DNA of 64,000 nt from Ideonella livida (GCF_010499455.1 NZ_JAAGOH010000003.1:62001-126000); one strand, 5' to 3'. Positions 27,478-36,793 are shown, numbered from the stretch's first letter. The notes: generated by a model from the sequence alone, not told the origin. Program-made: numbers and translations.

Positions 27478-28449
27478 ATGAACACCCCCCCCGCCCCCGT
27501 CCCCGGCTTGACGCCCGGTGCCCTGCCTACCGCCCTGCTGCAGGCCATCGCCGCCCTGCAGCCCAGCGCCCAGGCCCAGCGCCTGTTTCACGGCCGCGGT
27601 GGCCTGCACCCGGGTGAGGAGGCGTGGACGCTGGACGCCTACCCGCCGGTCTGGCTGCTGACCCACTACGGGCCGGTGGATGAAGTGGCACTGGCCGCTG
27701 TGGGAGAGGCCCTGCAGCGCCGCTGGGCCCAGGTTGGCGCCGGCCAGCCGCTCAACCTGGTGTTCCAGCAGCGCGACGAAGTGCGTGCCGACACCCGCGT
27801 GCTGTGCGGCACGGTGCCCGAGGACCACGCGGTGGCGGAGGACGGCGCCCGCTACGCTGTGCATCTGCTGCGCGGCTTCAACCACGGCCTGTTTCTGGAC
27901 ATGGCCGAGGGACGGCGCTGGCTGCGCGCCCAGGCGGCGGCGCGGCCCGGCGCGCGCGTGCTCAACCTGTTTGCCTACACCTGCGCCTTCTCGGTGGCGG
28001 CGCTGCAGGGCGGCGCCAGCCAGGTGCTGAATGTGGACATGTCACCCGGCGCCTTGGGCATTGGCAAGCGCAACCATGCGCTCAACGGCCTGTCGGGCCG
28101 GGCCAGCTTCCTGCCCTATGACGTCTGGAATTCCTGGGGCAAGCTCAGCCGCCAGGGGCCCTACGACCTGCTGGTGGCCGACCCACCGGCCTACCAGAAG
28201 GGCAGCTTTGTGGCTGAAAAGGATTGGGCGCGGCTCCTCCGCCGCCTGCCGGGCCTGCTGGCGCCTGGCGGCCAGGCCCTGCTGGCCCTGAACGCGCCCC
28301 GCTACAACGAAGACTTCCTGCGCCAGCTCCTGGCGGTGGAGGCGCCCGCCCTGACGGTGCTGCAGCGCCTGCCCAACCCGCCAGCGTTTGCGGATGTGGA
28401 CCCGCAACGGGCGCTCAAGGTGCTGATCGTGCAGGCGCCGGGCGCATGA
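27478..28449 (+). CDS. Class I SAM-dependent methyltransferase, RlmI/RlmK-like
   Basis: A 323-aa protein with a C-terminal Rossmann methyltransferase: SAM-binding motif LNLFAYTCAFSVAALQGGA, acidic residue in VLNVDMSPGAL, and the catalytic-type motif VADPPAYQKGSF. These match the C-terminal half of the 23S rRNA cytosine methyltransferases RlmI/RlmK, but the N-terminal PUA domain of RlmI is missing and replaced by about 120 residues without a motif I recognise. An rRNA target is therefore possible but not shown. The start at 27478 lacks a strong ribosome-binding site. Confidence 0.8.
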   Translation: MNTPPAPVPGLTPGALPTALLQAIAALQPSAQAQRLFHGRGGLHPGEEAWTLDAYPPVWLLTHYGPVDEVALAAVGEALQRRWAQVGAGQPLNLVFQQRDEVRADTRVLCGTVPEDHAVAEDGARYAVHLLRGFNHGLFLDMAEGRRWLRAQAAARPGARVLNLFAYTCAFSVAALQGGASQVLNVDMSPGALGIGKRNHALNGLSGRASFLPYDVWNSWGKLSRQGPYDLLVADPPAYQKGSFVAEKDWARLLRRLPGLLAPGGQALLALNAPRYNEDFLRQLLAVEAPALTVLQRLPNPPAFADVDPQRALKVLIVQAPGA

Positions 28450-28461
28450 GCCCCATGGCGC

Positions 28462-29055
28462 TCAACGCGGCCTGTCCAGCTGCCACTGCAAATGGGCCTT
28501 GACGGCCGGCCAGTCGGGCGCAATCACGCTGTAGACGCAGGTGTCGCGCAGGCTGCCGTCGGGCAGCTTCTGGTGGTGGCGCAGCACACCGTCGAGCTTG
28601 GCGCCCAGGCGTTCAATGGCCCGCCGGCTTTGCTGGTTGAAGAAGTGGGTGCGGAACTCCACCGCAATGCAGCCCAGCGTTTCAAAGGCATGCTGCAACA
28701 GCATCAGCTTGCAGGCGGTGTTAAAGCCGCTGCGCTGCACGCTGGCTGCCGTCCAGGTGGAGCCGATCTCCACCCGCCGGTTCGCCGCGTCGATGTTCAT
28801 GTAGGTGGTCATGCCGCGCACGGTGCCACCGGCATCCACGCTGACAAAGGGCAGCATGCTGCCCTTGGCCTGCAGGTCCAGGCGGCGCTGGATTTCGGCA
28901 CGCATGCCCTCGGGGCTGGGCACGACGGTGTACCAGAGGCGCCACAGTTCTCCATCTTGGGCAGCCGCCACCAGGGCGTCGTGGTGCTCCGGCAGCAGCG
29001 GCTCCAGGCGGGCCAGGGGGTGGGTGAGGGTGACGGGGGCGGGCCAGGTGGACAT
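28462..29055 (-). CDS. GNAT family N-acetyltransferase, RimJ/RimL type
   Basis: A 197-aa protein of the GNAT fold: LEPLLPEHHDALVAAAQDGELW at the N-terminus, VRGMTTYMNIDAANRRVEIGSTW, and the acetyl-CoA-binding stretch QRSGFNTACKLMLLQHAFETLGCIAVEFRTHFFNQQSRRAIERLGAK. The last part, with its asparagine after the beta-bulge and the EFRTH strand, is typical of RimJ/RimL-like enzymes that acetylate protein N-termini or small amines. The substrate is unknown. It is convergent with the methyltransferase gene, 12 bases apart. Confidence 0.87.
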   Translation of the reverse strand: MSTWPAPVTLTHPLARLEPLLPEHHDALVAAAQDGELWRLWYTVVPSPEGMRAEIQRRLDLQAKGSMLPFVSVDAGGTVRGMTTYMNIDAANRRVEIGSTWTAASVQRSGFNTACKLMLLQHAFETLGCIAVEFRTHFFNQQSRRAIERLGAKLDGVLRHHQKLPDGSLRDTCVYSVIAPDWPAVKAHLQWQLDRPR

Positions 29056-29169
29056 AGAGACGGCGAGGAGAAGCGCAGGAGGGGCGGCGACAAGGCCGTG
29101 CCGGCCAGCATACCCGCCCGCCCCCGCGGCCTGGAAAGCGCCGCGGGTGTCCAGCCCCGCCCACGGCCT

Positions 29170-29751
29170 CTAGTGCCGGGCGGTACCTGCCCAGCGTCGT
29201 GCCAGCAGGTGGTCCAGCGAGAGCCGACCCGGCCCCAGCGCCATCAGCCACAACAGCCCGGCGGCCCAGGTGCCGTGTGTGGCATAGGCGCCGGGGTAGA
29301 CCAGCAGTTGGATCACCGCCGTCATGCCCAGCAGCCCCAGGGCCGCCAGGCGGGTGCCCAGACCCAGCAGCAGCAAGACGGGCAGCACATGCTCGGCCGT
29401 GGCCGCCAGGACGGCGGCCACGGCCGGCGGCAGCAGGGGCAGGCGGTACTCGTCGGCAAACAGCGCCACGGCGCTGTCGGAGAGCCGGGGCCAGCCCAGC
29501 ACCCATTCACCGCTCACCAGGTTGATCACCAGCCCACTGACCTTGGTTTGCCCGGAGAGCCAGAAGGTGGCAGCCAGCGCAAAGCGGGCCAGCAGGGCAA
29601 TGCCATCGGCGGGCAGCTGGCTCATCAGGCCATTCAAGCGCCGCACCAGACGGGAGGCCAGACACACCGCATGAGACGCAGTGGAGGAGGCCGCGGGGGT
29701 GGCCAACGGCGCTGAGGCGCTTGGGTTGGTCGCGTTGACAGGGCGCGTCAT
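29170..29751 (-). CDS. DoxX family membrane protein of the bufferin-type operon
   Basis: A 193-aa integral membrane protein with four hydrophobic segments, including [62 protein letters not shown] and [22 protein letters not shown]. DoxX proteins are often encoded last in DUF2282-DUF692-DUF2063 operons, as here, and are suspected to pass electrons or quinones. ATG 29751 overlaps the TGA of the upstream DUF2063 gene by one base (TGATG), so translation is probably coupled. The first 40 residues are Ala/Ser-rich and polar. Confidence 0.88.
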   Translation of the reverse strand: MTRPVNATNPSASAPLATPAASSTASHAVCLASRLVRRLNGLMSQLPADGIALLARFALAATFWLSGQTKVSGLVINLVSGEWVLGWPRLSDSAVALFADEYRLPLLPPAVAAVLAATAEHVLPVLLLLGLGTRLAALGLLGMTAVIQLLVYPGAYATHGTWAAGLLWLMALGPGRLSLDHLLARRWAGTARH

Positions 29752-30587
29752 CAGGGGTTCTCCCAGAGCAGATCCGCCCACACCTCGTGGGCCAACAAGT
29801 CGCCCAGGCCGCGGCCCAGGTCCAGCGCAGGTTCAGCCGCCAGGGCCTGGGCAGCGGCCCGGCCCAGAGGCTGGCCCTGGCCACAGGCCTCCAGCAGCGC
29901 AGTCAGGCCTGGGCCCAGGGGCAACAGACGCAGGCGGTCGTCCACCCGCAACAGCAGGGCCGCCTCGGGTTGGTCCATGTCCAGCTTGGCCAGCCGCGCG
30001 GCCAGGCCGGCGGCCGGGTCTTCCTCAGGCGCCTCGGGCGCCTGATGGGCGCGCCAGAAGCTCGGCACCGCCCAGTCTGAGCGCAACACCGCCGCGCCGC
30101 TGCGCAAGGGCAGGCGCAGGCGCGGCAGCGCATCGGGTTGCGCCAGTGCCGCATGCAAGGTGCCAGCCGCCAGGGGCGTGTCATCGGCCGCATGCAGCGC
30201 CGCCTGGCCAGCCAGTTCCAAGCGCACCAGATCGGCCAGCCAGGGCAGTCCCGCGGCGGGGGGAAAGCCGCGCAAAAAATCCGGCAGCGCCTGCCCATAA
30301 CCGGCCAACACCGGGCTGCAGGGGGGATGCTGGCGCACGAACACCGCGGCCATGGCGCGAAAGAATGTCTCTCCGACAGCGGTTTGCGTCACCGGCAGGC
30401 TGCTGGCCAGCACATCCACCAAGCCGCTGACGACGTTATGGCGGTGCACCGCAAAGCGGCGCGCCACGCCGGGCCCCCCACCCGGTGCGCCCAAACCGGC
30501 CGGCACCGGCAGGTCGGGGTCCAGCAAGGCCGCCACCCAACGCGCCTGCACGCTGTCCGCGGGCGCAGGGCAAGCAGTCGGTTTCAT
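29751..30587 (-). CDS. bufC: DUF2063 (HvfC/BufC-like) partner of the MNIO enzyme
   Basis: A 278-aa protein with the DUF2063 N-terminal domain: [64 protein letters not shown] is its signature, here running from about residue 43 to 107. In this RiPP class the protein binds the MNIO enzyme and helps recognise the precursor. The start overlaps the end of the DUF692 gene by 4 bases. The C-terminal half is less conserved and rich in Leu/Ala. Confidence in the family is high from gene order and the N-terminal motif. Confidence 0.9.
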   Translation of the reverse strand: MKPTACPAPADSVQARWVAALLDPDLPVPAGLGAPGGGPGVARRFAVHRHNVVSGLVDVLASSLPVTQTAVGETFFRAMAAVFVRQHPPCSPVLAGYGQALPDFLRGFPPAAGLPWLADLVRLELAGQAALHAADDTPLAAGTLHAALAQPDALPRLRLPLRSGAAVLRSDWAVPSFWRAHQAPEAPEEDPAAGLAARLAKLDMDQPEAALLLRVDDRLRLLPLGPGLTALLEACGQGQPLGRAAAQALAAEPALDLGRGLGDLLAHEVWADLLWENP

Positions 30588-31519
30588 GCCACCTCCTGCG
30601 CGGGGCGCGCCGGCCGTGGATCCCGGACAAGAGGCAAAGCGGGCCTCGGGCTGCCCGCCAACAGCCGGTCGGCCTGCGCCGCCTCGGCCAGCAGGCGGTC
30701 CAGCGGCGGCAGGTCTTGGTCCCATTCAATCAAGGTGGGCACCGCGCCGCGCCGGGCCACCACCTCGGCCAGCAAACCCCACACCGCGTCGTCCACCGGG
30801 CTGGCGTGGGTGTCCAGCAGCAGCACGCCCGGGGTCACGTCGGCCGCCCGGGTGAAGCCGGCCAGGTGGATCTGCTCCACCGCCTCCAGCGGCCAGTCGT
30901 CCAAAGCGGCCAGGGCGCTGAACCCCAAGTTGACGCTGCTCACATGGAGGTTGTTGAGGTCCAGCAGCAGGCCGCAACCGGTGCGGCGCACCAGTTCCCG
31001 CAAGAACGCGGGCTCTGTGAACTGCGACGCTTCAAAGGCCAGATAGGTCGACGGGTTCTCCAGCAGCAGGCGCCGGCCCAGCCGGGTCTGCACCTGGTCT
31101 ATGTGGCGGCACAACCGGTCCAGCGTGGGCCGGTCGTACGCCACCGGCAACAGGTCGCCCAGGTAGTGCCCGCCATGCCCCCCCCAAGCCAGATGCTCGG
31201 AAAACACGCTGGGCTGATAACGCGCGATCAAGGCCGCCAAGCGGTCCAGATGGGCGACCTCTGGCGCGGACGCACCCGCCAGGCCCAGGCCCACCCCGTG
31301 CAGGGCCAAGGGCCAGCGCGCCCGCACCTGATCCAGTTGCCGGGGCAACGGGCCGCCGGCCACCATGTAGTTCTCGGCATGCACCTCCACAAAGGCAGGC
31401 GGCGGCGCCGAGAAGTCGCCGCTCAGCAGACCGGCGGCGTGGGGCATGCGCAGCCCGATGCCGGCGCGGGCCGGCAGCGTCGGCGCCATGCACGAGAGTG
31501 ACTCACAGGCGGCCGGCAT
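30584..31519 (-). CDS. bufB: DUF692 multinuclear iron oxidative enzyme (MNIO, BufB/HvfB-like)
   Basis: A 311-aa TIM-barrel enzyme with the MNIO motifs in order: VEVHAENYMV, FSEHLAWGGHGG, LLLENPSTY, LLLDLNNLHVSS, QIHLAGFT and LLLDTHASPVDDAVW. These carry the His, Asp and Glu ligands of a two- or three-iron centre. MNIO enzymes oxidise cysteines of peptide precursors; in bufferins they form thiooxazole rings. It follows the precursor gene by 3 bases. An in-frame ATG at 31489 is an alternative start closer to the conserved region. The F in HLAGFT occupies a place that is His in HvfB-type relatives. Confidence 0.92.
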   Translation of the reverse strand: MPAACESLSCMAPTLPARAGIGLRMPHAAGLLSGDFSAPPPAFVEVHAENYMVAGGPLPRQLDQVRARWPLALHGVGLGLAGASAPEVAHLDRLAALIARYQPSVFSEHLAWGGHGGHYLGDLLPVAYDRPTLDRLCRHIDQVQTRLGRRLLLENPSTYLAFEASQFTEPAFLRELVRRTGCGLLLDLNNLHVSSVNLGFSALAALDDWPLEAVEQIHLAGFTRAADVTPGVLLLDTHASPVDDAVWGLLAEVVARRGAVPTLIEWDQDLPPLDRLLAEAAQADRLLAGSPRPALPLVRDPRPARPAQEVA

Positions 31520-31522
31520 GGA

Positions 31523-31819
31523 TCACTTGGCCCCGAAAGCCATCAGCTGGCCAAAGCCACTGGGCGAGGTCTTGGAGGCAGTCTTCTCGCAGCTGCCCTT
31601 GGGCACGTAGCTCCAAGCATTGCCCTGGTAGTCCATCTTGGAGGTGCCGGCGCACGTGGTGCCCGGGCCGGCGGCGCAGTCGTTCTTGCCCTTCATGGCC
31701 ACGCCGTAGCACTTCTCTTTCTCGGCCGCCTGGGCCAAGGCGGGTTGAGCGGCCAATGCCGTGGTGAGGGCCAGGGCGAGAGAGGCAGCGGGCAAAACGG
31801 TGGAATGACGAACGGACAT
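31523..31819 (-). CDS. bufA1: DUF2282 bufferin-type RiPP precursor (BufA1-like)
   Basis: A 98-aa secreted peptide precursor. Residues 1-30 form a Sec signal peptide (cleavage near ALAQA); the mature part contains four cysteines at 37, 48, 56 and 77 in [17 protein letters not shown] and GSCEK, the DUF2282 pattern. In characterised bufferins the MNIO enzyme modifies cysteines and the exported product binds copper, limiting metal stress. The start at 31819 has GGAG 7 bases upstream. It is the first gene of an overlapping four-gene operon. No linked ECF sigma or anti-sigma gene was found. Confidence 0.93.
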   Translation of the reverse strand: MSVRHSTVLPAASLALALTTALAAQPALAQAAEKEKCYGVAMKGKNDCAAGPGTTCAGTSKMDYQGNAWSYVPKGSCEKTASKTSPSGFGQLMAFGAK

Positions 31820-32355
31820 CGGAAGGCTCCAACAGAGAAGAGGTGGGAAACACGCTGGCCGGCGGCCAGGTGGGGGGCGAATCGGCGCCGGCTGGGCCGG
31901 CTGCCACTCCGGCACCTCCTCGGTAGTCGCCTCGGCGGGCCATTTCTGACAGTCTTCTTGTAAGTGGAAACCCTAGTCTCGATGGCCCCCACCGGACAGG
32001 CCGGCGCGCAGCCGGCTGACCGGCCCGCGGCCGGTGGACACCGCCAGGGCCGCCACCAGACGTTTCATCAGACCTTCCGCCCGCCGCGCCATACACCTGA
32101 GGCTGGAGCCGCACAGGCGCCGTTCGGCCTTCGGCGTGCGCAAGTGCCCACGGCAACAAGCATTTGGCCCTGCACGCGGATTCAACGGGATTTATGGGAT
32201 CTTTTATTTGTATGTTGATTATTACGCTAATCAATGTTTTATTCAGGCCACCAAGCCACCGCTGCGATGGCCCACGACGGTCCCGGACCGGCCATGCGCC
32301 CCATGCCGACCCGCCCACCACCTCATTCGCCACCGTTCCACCCACCGCCGCCACA
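31820..32355. other. 536-bp divergent intergenic region between bufA1 and the FAD oxidoreductase
   Basis: The left part should carry the buf promoter; reading the minus strand there is GGGTTTCC at about 31968-31975 followed by CTGTC near 31950, a spacing compatible with an ECF-sigma promoter, but this is a weak call. The stretch 32185-32250 is distinctly AT-rich for this genome and holds the inverted repeat at 32215-32234. No gene is convincing here, although an open frame continues upstream of the oxidoreductase start. Confidence 0.55.
32215..32234. promoter_or_regulatory. Perfect inverted repeat TTGATTA-N6-TAATCAA in an AT-rich patch
   Basis: Seven-base arms separated by TTACGC, about 120 bases upstream of the oxidoreductase start. 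Its AT-rich composition contrasts with the surroundings, which marks it as a promoter or operator candidate. There is no run of T residues on either side, so it is not a terminator. Confidence 0.5.
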
Positions 32356-33489
32356 ATGAACCGCATGGAAGATGTCGATAGCCTGGTGATCGGTGCGGGG
32401 GTGGTGGGCCTTGCGGTGGCCCGGGCGCTGGCGCGCCAAGGACGGGAGACCGTGGTGGTGGAGCAGGCCCTGGCCCCCGGCACCGGCGTGAGCGCGCGCA
32501 GCAGCGAGGTGATCCACGCCGGCCTGCACCACCCAGCTGGCTCCCTCAAGGCCCGCCTGTGCCAGCGGGGCCGGCAGTTGCTGTACGACTACTGCGCCGC
32601 GCGGGGCGTGGCCCACCGGCGCTGCGGCAAGCTCATCGTCGCCACCACGCCGGCGCAGCTGCCGGCCTTGCGCCAGCTGTGGGCCGCCGGGCAGGCCCAG
32701 GGGGTGCCCGGGCTGGCCTGGTGCGAGGGCGAGGCGCTGCGCCGCCTGGAGCCGGCCCTGCGGGCCGAGGCCGCACTGCACAGTGCCTGCACCGGCATCG
32801 TCGACAGCCACGGGCTGATGCAGGCCCTGCTGGCCGATGCCCAGGCGGCCGGGGCACAACTGGCCCTGGGTTCACCGGTGCTCGGCGGTCAGGTCACCCC
32901 ACAAGGGCTGGTGCTGCAGATCGGGGGCGCCCAGCCCATGGCCATCCGGGCCCGCACCGTGGTCAATGGCGCCGGCCTGCATGCCCCGGCCCTGGCCGCA
33001 CGGCTGCAGGGCCTGGACCCGCGGGGGCTGCCCAGGTCCTGGCGGGCCAAGGGCCATTACTTCAGCCTCCGAGGCCGGGCGCCCTTCTCCCGCTTGGTCT
33101 ATCCCCTGCCCGAACCCGGCGGGCTGGGCATCCACCTCACCTTGGACCTGGCGGGACAGGCCCGTTTCGGTCCGGACGTGGAGTGGGTGGACGACACGGC
33201 CGACCTGCAGGTGGACCCGCGCCGGGCTGCAGCCTTCGACACTGCCATACGCCGTTACTGGCCTGATCTCCCGGCCGGCGCCCTGCAACCTGCCTATGCC
33301 GGCATACGCCCCAAGATCAGCGGCCCGGGCGAGCCCGCCGCCGACTTCATGGTGCAGGGCCCGGGCGCCCACGGGGTGCCGGGGCTGGTCAACCTCTTTG
33401 GCATCGAGTCGCCCGGCCTCACGTCCAGCCTGGCCTTGGCCGAGGAGGTGCTGCGGCAACTCGCCCCGGACCGCGGCCTGGCCGCCTGA
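32356..33489 (+). CDS. FAD-dependent oxidoreductase, L-2-hydroxyglutarate oxidase (LhgO)-like
   Basis: A 377-aa DAO-fold flavoprotein: dinucleotide motif [22 protein letters not shown] at residues 8-29, [27 protein letters not shown] in the middle, and the C-terminal motif [21 protein letters not shown] followed by [21 protein letters not shown]. This matches the LhgO branch, which oxidises L-2-hydroxyglutarate to 2-oxoglutarate and passes electrons to the quinone pool. Related enzymes act on other 2-hydroxy acids. ATG 32356 or 32365 are both possible. Most sugar-acid genes of the window also yield 2-oxoglutarate, but no operon link exists. Confidence 0.86.
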   Translation: MNRMEDVDSLVIGAGVVGLAVARALARQGRETVVVEQALAPGTGVSARSSEVIHAGLHHPAGSLKARLCQRGRQLLYDYCAARGVAHRRCGKLIVATTPAQLPALRQLWAAGQAQGVPGLAWCEGEALRRLEPALRAEAALHSACTGIVDSHGLMQALLADAQAAGAQLALGSPVLGGQVTPQGLVLQIGGAQPMAIRARTVVNGAGLHAPALAARLQGLDPRGLPRSWRAKGHYFSLRGRAPFSRLVYPLPEPGGLGIHLTLDLAGQARFGPDVEWVDDTADLQVDPRRAAAFDTAIRRYWPDLPAGALQPAYAGIRPKISGPGEPAADFMVQGPGAHGVPGLVNLFGIESPGLTSSLALAEEVLRQLAPDRGLAA

Positions 33490-33511
33490 GGCGGAACGGC
33501 CGGGTCGGACC

Positions 33512-34345
33512 TCAGGCCGGCAGCAGGTGGGCGCGCATCAGCCGGCGCGCCTGCTCCAGGCCTGAGGGGCTGGGCGACTCCTTGAAGAACACCGGCAAGG
33601 GCAGTTGCAGGTGCGCCGCCGGCTGTCCCTGCTTGAGGGCCTGCAGCGCGCTGCGCACCTCCACCGAGCGGGCCACCAGATGCCGTGCCACCACCGGCTG
33701 GTCCACCCAGCGGGCGGCCTGCACCCGGGCGGTCATGAAGACCGCCTGTTCATTGAGCACGCCTTCGCGCATGACCTCCCCATGGCGGCTGAGCACCAGA
33801 AAACGGTCCTCGTAGTCCAGGTTGTGGCGCACCAGAAACTGCCGGCCCAGGGCCAGCGGCACAAACCAGGTGGCCTCGTCAAACTGCCGGCGGTTGAAGC
33901 CCCGGGCCCGCATGGCCTGGGCCAGTGCCTGGTCCTCCACCTGACCGGCGCGGACCACAGCCTCCAAATAGAAGGGCGCGGCCTCGGCGTCCACCGGCCG
34001 GGCGGCGCCGCCCGGCCCGGCCCGCTGCGCCTGTCCCGCCAGGCGGGCCTGCAGGGCCTGCCGTGCCGCCCGGGCCAAGACCGCGCAAGCCGGTGCGGCA
34101 GGCGGCCAGGCCTGGGACAGCCAGGCCTCAGGCACATAGGGCTGGCCCTGGTGCAACAGCACCTGCACCCCTTCGGCCGCCGCCCGGGCCAGCACGGCCG
34201 CCGCCCTGCCCTGCGCCCCGGTGGGCGCCGCCAGCGCCACCGCCACCAGCACCATGCCACCCGGCGGCATCACGCCCACCCATTGCCCGCCCGGCGGGCA
34301 GCCGGGCAGGTCCGCTTCTTCGAAGCGTAACCACGTCACATCCAT
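33512..34345 (-). CDS. Conserved-looking protein of unknown function, 277 aa
   Basis: I do not recognise this family. The protein begins MDVTWLRFEEADLPGCP, has a hydrophobic beta-like stretch WVGVMPPGGMVLVAVALAA, an Ala/Gly/Arg-rich linker around residues 110-135, and a more ordered C-terminal half (RGFNRRQFDEATWFVPLALGRQFLVRHNLDYEDRFLVLSRHGEV). No signal peptide or membrane segment is convincing. Codon use matches its neighbours: frame-consistent high third-position GC supports coding. It is convergent with the FAD oxidoreductase gene and stands alone. Confidence 0.65.
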   Translation of the reverse strand: MDVTWLRFEEADLPGCPPGGQWVGVMPPGGMVLVAVALAAPTGAQGRAAAVLARAAAEGVQVLLHQGQPYVPEAWLSQAWPPAAPACAVLARAARQALQARLAGQAQRAGPGGAARPVDAEAAPFYLEAVVRAGQVEDQALAQAMRARGFNRRQFDEATWFVPLALGRQFLVRHNLDYEDRFLVLSRHGEVMREGVLNEQAVFMTARVQAARWVDQPVVARHLVARSVEVRSALQALKQGQPAAHLQLPLPVFFKESPSPSGLEQARRLMRAHLLPA

Positions 34346-34496
34346 GTTTTTCACCCCAGTGAGGGTCCCCACGACCATCAGGTGCCGCCGCCGTCTGGCG
34401 CAGCGGCTGTCGCACCTGCCTGGTGCGATTATTGGCCAGACCACAGGAATTCAGCGGGGGTACGCCCAAGCGAAAGGGGCTGGATGTGTGGGCGCC

Positions 34497-35426
34497 TCAG
34501 GCGGTCAGGCGACGCACAAAGTCGAGCACAGCGGCGCTGACGCTGACGTCGGCCGTGCCAAAGGAATGGCCGGGTGAGAAGTGGTTGTGCTCGGCCCAGC
34601 AGTGCAGCGCGGGTGCAAAGCCGTGGCGGCTGACCAGCCGGGCAAACAGCTCGCCGGCTTGCACCTGCATCTGCAGCAGGTCGCGCTGGGCAAAAGCGAT
34701 GAGCAGTGGGAAGGGGGCGGCATCCACCTGGTCCACCACGCTGGCGGCGTCCCAGTCGGCCGGATCGGGGCCGAAGTAGGCCTCGTTGCGCGGGTCGGGC
34801 GTGGCCACGCCGAACGGGACGCGGGCCAGACCCTCCAGCCGGGCGTTGTACGGGCCGGAGAGCAGCACCGCGCCGGCAATGCGCCAGTCGGCGGGCTGAA
34901 AGCGCCGCAGCAGCGTGGCGGCGGCCACATGGGCCGCGCCGGCAGACTCGCCCATCAGCACGATGCGATCGGGGTTGGCGCCCAGGGCGGCCGCCTGCTG
35001 GCGCAGCGCCTGCCAGACGGCCACCACATCTTCGGGGCCGCTGGGCCAGCGGCTCTCGGGTGCCAGGCGGTAGTTGGGCAGCACGGTGAGAAGACCTTGC
35101 TGCGCGCCCCACCAGCCGATGTTGGCGCGCTGCGCCTTGTCCCCCCGGATGAAGCCGCCGCCATGAAAGCTCACCAGCACCGGCCAGCCGCCGGGCGGCG
35201 GGAGCCCCTCAGGCTGGTAAACATCCAGCCGGTGGCGGGCGTGCGGGCCGTAGGCCAGGTCGGTCACCAGGCGCACCCCGTCGTGCGGCTGGGCGGCCAG
35301 CAGCGGCGCGTACAGCGCCTGCACCTGCGGCAGGTTGAAGCCGCTGCCCAGGCGGCGCAGGGCGTCCATCACCTCAGGGCTCATGCCGGCGATGGCGCCG
35401 GGTTCGTGTTGCTGTGGAAGGTTCAT
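34497..35426 (-). CDS. Alpha/beta hydrolase, hormone-sensitive-lipase-like esterase
   Basis: A 309-aa hydrolase with the oxyanion-hole motif SFHGGGFIRG, nucleophile Ser in MGESAGAAH, acid in AFAQRDLL and His in AEHNHFSPGHS. These features define the HSL/family IV esterases, which cleave short acyl esters or ring-fission lactones. Its ATG overlaps the stop of the amidohydrolase gene by 4 bases (ATGA), so it is the last gene of the aromatic operon read from 43026. It may hydrolyse an ester substrate before ring oxidation or a product after it; the sequence does not decide. Confidence 0.88.
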   Translation of the reverse strand: MNLPQQHEPGAIAGMSPEVMDALRRLGSGFNLPQVQALYAPLLAAQPHDGVRLVTDLAYGPHARHRLDVYQPEGLPPPGGWPVLVSFHGGGFIRGDKAQRANIGWWGAQQGLLTVLPNYRLAPESRWPSGPEDVVAVWQALRQQAAALGANPDRIVLMGESAGAAHVAAATLLRRFQPADWRIAGAVLLSGPYNARLEGLARVPFGVATPDPRNEAYFGPDPADWDAASVVDQVDAAPFPLLIAFAQRDLLQMQVQAGELFARLVSRHGFAPALHCWAEHNHFSPGHSFGTADVSVSAAVLDFVRRLTA

Positions 35427-36688
35427 GCGGCCAGCTCCCGGCCCTTGTGGAAATGGCCGTCCTGCATGATGACCCGCAGCGCGTGCCGGTTCTGCAGGAT
35501 GGCCACGTCTTGCGTGGGGTCGCCGTCGACCAGCAGCAGGTCGGCCAGGAAGCCGGGGCGGATCTGCCCCAGCGCCTCGCCCTGGCCCATGATCTGCCCG
35601 CCCAGGGCGGTGGCCGCGTGCAGCACCTCGGCCGGGGTGTAGCCGAAGTGCCGCACCCACAGCGCCAGGTCCCAGGCGTTGCGGCCGTTGGGGTTGAAGG
35701 GAAAGCCGTAATCCCCGCCCGGCAGCAGGCGCACGCCCCGACGCTTGAGCTCGGGCACCAGGCGCTTCTGGCACTCCAGCACGGCGGCCGCGTCCTGCTT
35801 CATGGGCGTCATGTCGAAGTGCGGCGGCGGCGTGGCGTCCAGCGTGGCCTGCACGATGCCGATGGTGGGCGCCACAAAGATCGTCTCTTTGGCCGCTTCC
35901 AGCAGGTCCAGCGCTTCCTCATCGGCATAGGTGCAGTGGTACAGCACCCGAAAGCCGGCCTTCACCCCCAGCTTCACGGCCTGGGCCGCATGGGCGTGGC
36001 CGGTGAGCCAGACCCCGCATTCGCGCGCCGCGTGGCCGGCGGCCAGCAGCTCGGCCTCGGTGTAGAGCAGCTGCTGCGAGGCACCGGGCTTCAAGGCGCT
36101 CTCGCCCGAGATCAGGAACTTGACGGCTTGCGCACCGAGGGCTTTGCAACCGCGCACAAAGGCGGCCACGTTCTCCGGGCCGCTGCCGTGCTCGTCCACG
36201 TGCCCAGGGTCCAGGGCACCGTCGTTGGGCGGCTCACGCTCCACCGAGCTGGCGATCAGGCGCGGCCCGGGCAGGCCGCCCGAGTCGATCTGCGCCTTGA
36301 GCACCACCTCCAGCCGCTTGCTCAGGGCCCCGGCGGAGTAGGCGCTGGTGAAGCCGTGGTCCAGCAGGATGCGGGCATTGCGCGCGGCGGTCAGCGCCAG
36401 TTCCTCCGGCGGCAGGGCCATGCCGGGCACAAATTTCTCCACCGAGCTGGGCCAGGTGAGGTGGGCATGGGCTTCGGTCATGCCGGGCATGAGCACGCCG
36501 CCTCGGCCGTCGATGACGAGGGCGTGGTCGCGCGGCACCTGGGCGCCGTCGCGGGCCACCGCGGTGATGCGTTGGCCGTCCACCCGCACCTCGCCGGCAA
36601 AGGGCGCGCTGCCGCTGCCGTCAAAGATGCGCACCTGGGTGAAGACCACCGGCTGCGGGGCCGGGATGGAAGCGTGTGGGGAAGTCAT
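35423..36688 (-). CDS. Metal-dependent amidohydrolase, imidazolonepropionase/Xaa-Pro dipeptidase-like
   Basis: A 421-aa amidohydrolase-superfamily enzyme with a composite beta-sandwich and barrel. Metal site: HxH in GMTEAHAHL, a lysine that may be carbamylated in AVKFLISGE, His in GVWLTGHAHAAQA, His in RVLYHCTYADEE and Asp in LLPGGDYGFP. Such enzymes hydrolyse cyclic amides or peptides; the ligand here is unknown. ATG 36688 begins MTSPHASIP. It shares the operon with the aromatic-degradation genes and overlaps the esterase start. Confidence 0.87.
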   Translation of the reverse strand: MTSPHASIPAPQPVVFTQVRIFDGSGSAPFAGEVRVDGQRITAVARDGAQVPRDHALVIDGRGGVLMPGMTEAHAHLTWPSSVEKFVPGMALPPEELALTAARNARILLDHGFTSAYSAGALSKRLEVVLKAQIDSGGLPGPRLIASSVEREPPNDGALDPGHVDEHGSGPENVAAFVRGCKALGAQAVKFLISGESALKPGASQQLLYTEAELLAAGHAARECGVWLTGHAHAAQAVKLGVKAGFRVLYHCTYADEEALDLLEAAKETIFVAPTIGIVQATLDATPPPHFDMTPMKQDAAAVLECQKRLVPELKRRGVRLLPGGDYGFPFNPNGRNAWDLALWVRHFGYTPAEVLHAATALGGQIMGQGEALGQIRPGFLADLLLVDGDPTQDVAILQNRHALRVIMQDGHFHKGRELAA

Positions 36689-36793
36689 GGACAGGATGAG
36701 GGGGGTGAGGGGGGGAAGTGGCAAGAAGGCGGCGGTGGGGCGCGTGATCCACACCCGGGCGGCGGCCGGGCGGCCCGGGCCGCCCGGCCCGGC

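Noticed and set aside
26029-27885. Long minus-strand frame opposite dctM and the methyltransferase
   Set aside because: Extreme His/Gln/Arg composition and no motif; dctM on the plus strand is unambiguous.
32164-32355. N-terminal extension of the LhgO-like protein from 32164
   Set aside because: The extension is not related to the family, spans the AT-rich regulatory patch, and the usual FAD motif begins only a few residues after ATG 32356.
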